Source: Branchiostoma floridae (taxonomy: Eukaryota > Chordata > Leptocardii > Amphioxiformes > Branchiostomatidae). Taken from it: a DNA stretch of 58,189 nt. Both the position numbers and the translations under genes were made by a program. Under the pieces are notes generated by a model. That model was not told where the DNA came from, ran no database searches, and saw only the letters and a program-made list of their open reading frames with translations. The DNA lies in NCBI RefSeq assembly GCF_000003815.2, contig NW_023365767.1, forward strand, positions 1 to 58,189, written 5' to 3'. Below are positions 55,901-58,189 of the stretch, in pieces (position 1 is the stretch's first letter; each line of letters opens with the position of its first letter).

Positions 55901-58189
55901 GGTACCCTGTGCCCGGTTTGAAATTGTAGTTTGCGAGGATTTGGAGTTCAGACAGGGTCATTTGAGCGGTAGCGGACGGTACGCGTGCATTGAACGTTAG
56001 GGTCGATGAATTTACCAACATTCCGCATGGCACTATCAATCATTTTCGGCAGATTTGGACAGGGAAAATTGGACGGCTTGCGTTTAGTTTTGATACGTAA
56101 GTTTGACAGTGGCGAGAATGCATGTATTTTTTCCCGAACAAATGTAGCTACTTCTAGTGTTGTTGTTGTTCTTTTTGACGTGAACTTTGTACATTCAAAT
56201 TGTAAGTAACTTTAAACTGCCAGAGTTTGAGCCCAATAAAACACTCTCAGTACCAGAGTATCACCACTGACCTCCGAAAAGAACCCCCCGAACAAAGTAG
56301 AAACACCTATCCTCCAGGTCTCGCACGCTACGAGCAGGAAATTATAACACTCAGACAAGATTACGTCCGATGGCTGATTGCATACAAAGTAAAACAATTT
56401 AACAGTGGTATGCAGGGGCATATACTTAACAAAGAATTCGAAGGAAAATGAAATATATAGATAAAGCAAAATCAAATTAACTTGTTGGTCCTGGGATCTT
56501 TCAGAAAAGAAATGAAGCGACAGAGTGGTAAAATTTTTGTAAAATTTCGAGACGTCTCCGTTTATGTAATGGCTCATACAAAACAAGAAGAAGATTGAAG
56601 TTTTTAGCTTGAAAAAAACAACAACACTCCTACTACACAGTACCTGCACCTGCTTGACAATTATTAAAACGCATGCCCTACTTGCTTAAAAAAAGTTCAC
56701 TGCAATAATAAATGTACCCACATCACAAGGAGATTATGACGGTACTTAGACCTAGTTATCGAAGTGGAAATTGTTGAATGGCGTCATGTAATTTCATGAC
56801 GAAAATCTTCTGAATGGAAGATGCGTTTTTTTTCACTGCCGCAATTCTAAAAACCAATCAGTTATGCATAGGCGCTCCTGTGAAAGATTATATTCTTCAA
56901 TATGGGCCCGGGGCATATTGGGCAAGCTCTGTTTTGACATGGAATCAATTCACAATATTAGTTCTCTTTTGGGGATAACATACATTAAAATATTGCATTT
57001 TTGCGCAGGGGTGACTTGGAACAGTCCAATGTTGCGTGGGAATGGGTATGGCTGAAATATGCTGTATTTGCACCCAAGCAAATGTCGGCCTTTCTAGTTG
57101 TAAATTGTAATCTTTAAGTGATATGCATTCTGTACTTTATGAAATCAATACATCTGGATAATAGGAGTTCTGGAGTTTAGGACTCCTTCAAACATTTTCC
57201 AAGAACTCTATGTGATGCTAGTTCAACTTTATCCATGGGACGAACTATATCCATTGTTTTTAAAGCAAGATATTTAGGGATATCACCTCCACTGACAGTG
57301 GTTTCCTACCTTCATCAAGGCTTCCTTGAAAAGCCCCATGAACCTTTCCATGTCGTGGACGGAGTAGACGGCGTGGTTTGTCCACCGCTCCGTGTCCTGA
57401 CAATGGCTGATGACCTTGAACGCCCTCTGAAGGACACACACCAGTAAGGAACACGTGGTTGCCCTCACTGATGGTTCAGTATGCTGCAAACAAAAGAACA
57501 GTATTTGTTTATGCTATGATATCAAGAAATGAATTCCCTCAGTTTTCCGTTTAGCCTGGGTACCATCTTGGTAGTAGTTTTCTCTTATGTTTGCTTCTGC
57601 TACCTGTCTGGAGACCTGCACATTCAAAACTTTTGGTAATGACGTTAGTTAGTAAACGAATTAAGAAATGGCCTCGTTCCAACAGGTGTTCCAATACCAA
57701 GCAGATGGAGGGTGTTTTGGATGTAGGAACGCCTGTTCAAACAAACTCTTGAACCCTTAAATGCTTGCATGTGTAGGGACCAATCAACGCCCTTGTCCAA
57801 AACTTGGACGATTCCAGACGTTAGAGATGTCAAGGTTCCCAGACGGAATAGCAGAGAAGCGACTGTATATGATGTATAATGAATGTCAGAGCGAACTACT
57901 ATCCGGTTGTTACCCAGGCTACTAGAAGCTGTTTTCTGCTGATCAATTATGGATTACGGTGTTCAGTCCTGAACAAAACATCAGTATACTAAAAATTTTT
58001 CTGAACTGTTGCCCCAAAATGAAGAGAAAAAAATTGCATGCAGATATTCTCACCTTGATGCCCTGAGCGATTACTGGTTTGACAGCAGAGGGCACAGCTG
58101 TCACCATCACCATGGAGACGACCTCTTCAGCAGGGCGGGGTTCCGGGAGGTCAAAGACAGGTGAGATATCAGGCTGACTTTGGTAGATC
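31934..58189 (-). CDS. URB1: URB1, nucleolar pre-60S ribosome assembly factor (C-terminal about 1580 residues)
   Basis: Orthologue of yeast Npa1/Urb1 and vertebrate URB1, a large nucleolar scaffold for early 60S pre-rRNA folding and processing. Twenty-four exons, highest first: 58054-58189+, 57310-57483, 54647-54758, 53452-53651, 52540-52638, 51831-51995, 50950-51231, 48931-50217, 48057-48256, 47181-47311, 46169-46376, 45059-45278, 44653-44732, 43992-44182, 43646-43756, 42961-43024, 41302-41470, 40486-40567, 39821-39981, 39157-39268, 38309-38415, 33527-33670, 32516-32625, 31934-32141. All joins use GT/AG and keep one frame for 1583 codons to a TGA. Diagnostic segments recalled from the family: YHVLSLFYQHLEGARFAEKR, EHMYPLVCRYLLVRP, MPWLWGVSSVEHYQMRKN, KKKYVPGAMELVARLL. 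The vertebrate protein is about 2270 residues, so the N-terminus lies right of the window. The 1287-base exon at 48931 is unusually long and its Ser/Lys-rich content looks fast-evolving. Confidence 0.93.
32300..32515 (-). repeat. Partial copy of the about 1-kb interspersed repeat beside a URB1 donor
   Basis: Contains CTGCAGTACCA, a CAGACAC-rich microsatellite and CATGGAGTTACATG as in the minus-oriented copies. It abuts the splice donor of the exon at 32516. Confidence 0.5.
33167..33435. repeat. Array of palindromes, CAGCACTGG-NNTT-CCAGTGCTG
   Basis: Five to six hairpin-forming units (at about 33169, 33209, 33270, 33318, 33353 and 33409) plus unpaired half-units, spaced 35-60 bases with partly unique spacers. 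It lies in the URB1 intron 33671... to 32625, 90 bases from the exon at 33527. The palindromic unit and spacing superficially recall CRISPR, but unit and spacer lengths vary and this is an animal intron. More likely a foldback minisatellite. Confidence 0.75.
34008..34045 (-). repeat. Ghost copy of the 5' edge of URB1 exon 33527-33670
   Basis: About 30 bases match the start of the exon, including the acceptor AG (TACAAGACAGAGCGTTCCTG on the minus strand). The rest of the exon is missing. A second ghost is at 37912-37955. Confidence 0.75.
34127..37899. mobile_element. 3.8-kb DNA element with about 100-base terminal inverted repeats
   Basis: The first about 103 bases (GTGTCAGTCAGCACGC, GTCGCTATGACGTGCACAGG, GCACCAAGAACGGCTGTC) are repeated in inverse at 37797-37899 almost perfectly. 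The tip carries an 18-base hairpin-like segment that reads the same way on both ends rather than inverted. No frame above about 100 codons and no transposase motif is visible inside, though GC-rich patches rich in CGTT and GCGTG occur. Flanking duplication is unclear. It is inserted in a URB1 intron between two ghost exon edges. Confidence 0.75.
37912..37955 (-). repeat. Second ghost copy of the 5' edge of URB1 exon 33527-33670
   Basis: On the minus strand CCCAG, then TACAAGATTGAACGTTCCTA, then ATCCTTACCCTGCT resembles the exon start, with an in-frame stop. The large transposon begins a few bases beyond. Confidence 0.7.
38649..38935. mobile_element. Palindromic MITE, family A (copy, diverged)
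   Basis: Starts TTCACCTTTATCCATGGGGT and ends with AGTTACCCACAGATATGAA. The inner palindrome is poorly preserved, so this is an older copy. URB1 intron. Confidence 0.65.
38973..39118. repeat. Hairpin repeat (GTTCGCAGTGGTTTTA)
   Basis: GTTCGCAGTGGTTTTA at about 39015 and its exact inverse at about 39086 enclose about 55 bases. Related to 30095-30171. It ends close to the URB1 exon at 39157. Confidence 0.65.
39530..39775 (+). mobile_element. SINE copy in a URB1 intron
   Basis: Contains a B-box-like GAGTTTGATCCCCAGCC, then GAGTCAGACCAAAGACTTA, AAAATGGTACATGCTACTTT, GGACTAGCC, GGGGCCCAGGCTAGGG and GAAACGGAGATGGGCACC. It is the most complete of the related copies (others at 30580 and 1574). A tRNA-derived origin is likely but the A box is unclear. 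Confidence 0.6.
40071..40130 (-). repeat. Repeat with CTGAAGA-hairpin cassette, minus strand
   Basis: On the minus strand CTGAAGA, stem AGTGA/TCACT around TGGATG, then a CAAA where GAAA would be expected. It matches 53979-54035 in the opposite orientation. URB1 intron. Confidence 0.6.
41799..42895. mobile_element. Putative 1.1-kb DNA transposon with imperfect inverted ends
   Basis: Left end AACGGGGGCCGCCCTAAGAC and right end (inverted) AACGGGAGGTGCCCCAACAC agree at about 18 of 23 positions, with ACAT on both sides (41795-41798, 42896-42899). No transposase is evident. The right end lies 65 bases from the URB1 donor at 42961, next to a CA-rich microsatellite. Confidence 0.45.
44776..44956. 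mobile_element. Palindromic MITE, family A (copy)
   Basis: Ends TAACGGTAGTTCAGCTTTAT and, inverted, GGTGAACTAACGTTA. The centre has GATATTTAGGGATATCTAG. URB1 intron. Confidence 0.8.
45349..45395. repeat. Hairpin with 11-bp stem CGGGGAGACAA
   Basis: CGGGGAGACAA (45350-45360) is exactly inverted at 45385-45395 around a 24-base loop with its own partial symmetry (GGTGGTATCACC). URB1 intron, 70 bases upstream of the exon ending at 45278 (gene orientation). Confidence 0.75.
45415..45440. repeat. Microsatellite (AAAT)n
   Basis: About six units of AAAT. Confidence 0.85.
45528..45620 (+). repeat. Interspersed repeat shared with 6020-6103
   Basis: Same landmarks as the copy at 6020 (GAACACCACAGGG, AGTTACCATGG, GACAGCC). 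URB1 intron. Confidence 0.6.
45697..45932. mobile_element. hAT-type MITE with 8-bp target duplication
   Basis: Termini CAGGGTTGTAGCC and, inverted, CAACCCTG; an exact 8-base direct duplication GGTCAATC flanks the element (45689-45696 and 45933-45940). An 8-bp duplication and a CAGGG start are typical of hAT elements. It is 236 bases long, non-coding, and lies in a URB1 intron. Confidence 0.88.
46690..47095 (+). mobile_element. LINE 3'-end fragment, plus strand
   Basis: A frame ending near 46998 reads FISTWNDMPNNVQSASRARF then RQEFLRHLKNAT and a stop, matching the W-N-x-[LM]-P C-terminal end of non-LTR reverse transcriptases. A 3' UTR with AAATAAATGTAAG and GTATG repeats follows. It lies antisense in a URB1 intron. 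Confidence 0.7.
47494..47680 (+). repeat. Minisatellite, unit about 50 bases
   Basis: Three to four units of TATATAGCTGGTATAACCAC followed by CCTTCGGCGTAACACATCAG, with variation. A single isolated unit is at 20450-20512. URB1 intron. Confidence 0.75.
48585..48620 (+). repeat. CTGATGA-hairpin-GAAA cassette
   Basis: CTGATGA (48588-48594), AG, a perfect 5-bp stem GTGAC/GTCAC around AGACG, T, then GAAA (48613-48616). Same architecture as at 10875, 13449 and 13670 with a different stem. Confidence 0.65.
48702..48930. mobile_element. Palindromic MITE, family A, abutting a URB1 splice donor
   Basis: Ends TAACGCTAGTTCGCCTTTAT and, inverted, AAAGGTGAACTAGCTTTA. The donor of the URB1 exon starting at 48931 reads GTAAAGCTAG on the minus strand: all but its first base belong to the element end. 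A second copy (13061) has the same CTAGCTTTA end away from any donor. Confidence 0.85.
50605..50845 (-). repeat. Two ghost copies of the 3' edge of URB1 exon 50950-51231
   Basis: The last about 65 bases of the exon (encoding FLTPAILDLLHSQ) recur at 50776-50845 (FLTPAVLDLLHSQ, with donor GTTGG) and, more decayed, at 50605-50665. The unit is about 170 bases and includes intron sequence rich in CAACACA. Confidence 0.8.
51426..51503. repeat. Hairpin MITE-like repeat, about 28-bp arms
   Basis: CGGTGTATTCTGTATCACCC and its inverse enclose about 22 bases. A single arm is also seen near 52955-52978 (CCGTATCACCCAAGGTACC). URB1 intron. Confidence 0.75.
53160..53226. repeat. MITE family A, half copy
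   Basis: CAGATACCCCATTTTTTAAA, then AATGGATATACAATGTAGGT and AAGTTGAACTATAG match the right half of the family. URB1 intron. Confidence 0.6.
53687..53847. mobile_element. Inverted-repeat element, family B (copy 1)
   Basis: AGCCTCAATAGCAGGCT at the left and AGCCTGCTATGTAGGCT at the right are inverted. The centre includes TTTTTGTACTGGGTCGCT. A second copy (54254-54430) sits beside the ghost exon, so element and exon fragment were probably duplicated together. Confidence 0.75.
53979..54035 (+). repeat. CTGAAGA-hairpin repeat, plus strand
   Basis: CTGAAGA (53986-53992) is followed by AG, stem AGTGA/TCACT around TGGATG, T and GAAT. Same family as 40071-40130 in the opposite orientation. Confidence 0.6.
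54091..54165 (-). pseudogene. Ghost copy of the 5' part of URB1 exon 53452-53651
   Basis: About 75 bases match the first 75 bases of the exon (ATGTGGATGGAGTGCTGCAT on the minus strand). The acceptor AG has become AA and small indels break the frame, so it cannot be spliced as the exon is. It lies about 440 bases upstream of the real exon in gene orientation. Confidence 0.85.
54254..54430. mobile_element. Inverted-repeat element, family B (copy 2)
   Basis: AGCCTCCATAGCAGGCTCTC and its inverse, with AAT/ATT just outside. The internal TTTTTGTACTGGGTCGCT is shared with copy 1 at 53687. Confidence 0.8.
55282..55363. repeat. Palindrome followed by (TTTC)n
   Basis: TATATTTCA-CCATACCATAT is inverted almost perfectly at 55301-55320. 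From 55335 about seven TTTC units follow. URB1 intron. Confidence 0.8.
55400..57215. other. Intron of URB1, mostly unassigned
   Basis: Between the exons at 54647 and 57310. A diverged member of the repeat at 3715-3970 lies near 55400-55470. Frames of up to 145 codons (56212-56649, minus) carry no recognisable motif and overlap no splice-consistent exon. I see no other structure. Confidence 0.5.
57217..57303. repeat. MITE family A, half copy adjoining a URB1 splice donor
   Basis: TGCTAGTTCAACTTTATCC, TTTTTAAAGCAAGATATTTA and GACAGTGGTTTC follow the left half of the family up to its centre. The match ends about 6 bases from the donor of the exon at 57310, so the intron begins inside or right beside the element. 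Confidence 0.75.
57713..57945 (+). mobile_element. LTR-like repeat, second copy
   Basis: Collinear with 24381-24644. CCAATCA and GCGACTGTATATGATGTATA are preserved. It lies in the URB1 intron between the exons at 57310 and 58054. Flanking duplication not seen. Confidence 0.5.

Noticed and set aside
56212-56649. 145-codon minus-strand protein
   Set aside because: Hydrophobic but with no motif, AT-rich, not spliceable into the URB1 frame, which already joins perfectly from 57310 to 54758.

Overview
Organism and overall character. This is intron-rich animal DNA: short protein-coding exons with GT/AG borders, separated by introns packed with inverted-repeat elements, LINE tails, tRNA-derived SINEs and microsatellites. 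The gene content (a nucleolar URB1 orthologue with about 24 exons in view and a duplicated short-chain dehydrogenase/reductase gene) together with the very high load of small foldback elements fits an invertebrate deuterostome, most likely a lancelet (Branchiostoma). The species is an inference, not a direct reading. Three runs of N (6726-6901, 10518-10792, 28122-28221) are assembly gaps.

Layout. Positions 1-10.3 kb hold no host gene that I can support. They contain a truncated LINE reverse transcriptase (about 4025-5068), a Mutator-like foldback transposon with a 9-bp target duplication (6347-7237) and assorted repeats. From 10.3 to 29.9 kb there are two tandem minus-strand copies of a nine-exon SDR gene (FabG/3-oxoacyl reductase-like, 260 residues). 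Copy 1 (10340-19248) has a 1-bp deletion in its last exon. Copy 2 (24656-29887) is open wherever it can be read, with part of exon 3 hidden in a gap. An orphan third copy of the first exon lies between them (23051-23117). Shared 3' flanks, intron blocks and exon-1 surroundings show that the array arose by segmental duplication. From 31.6 kb to the right edge lies one large minus-strand gene, URB1. I resolved 24 coding exons that join in frame through 1583 codons to a stop at 31934; its N-terminal part lies beyond 58189.

Mobile DNA. Elements with readable ends include a mariner remnant (30839-31397, TA duplication), a TTAA-flanked foldback (26608-27230), a hAT-type MITE (45697-45932, 8-bp duplication), a 3.8-kb element with about 100-bp inverted ends in a URB1 intron (34127-37899), and at least nine copies of one palindromic MITE family.

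What stands out. (1) The edges of exons, rather than whole exons, have been duplicated tandemly into neighbouring introns at six places in three genes. (2) Several copies of the main MITE family end within 0-25 bp of splice sites. (3) A short cassette, CTGANGA - hairpin - GAAA, recurs at unrelated places with different but self-complementary stems, resembling the hammerhead ribozyme core. (4) A CRISPR-like array of palindromes sits in a URB1 intron; it is not CRISPR.
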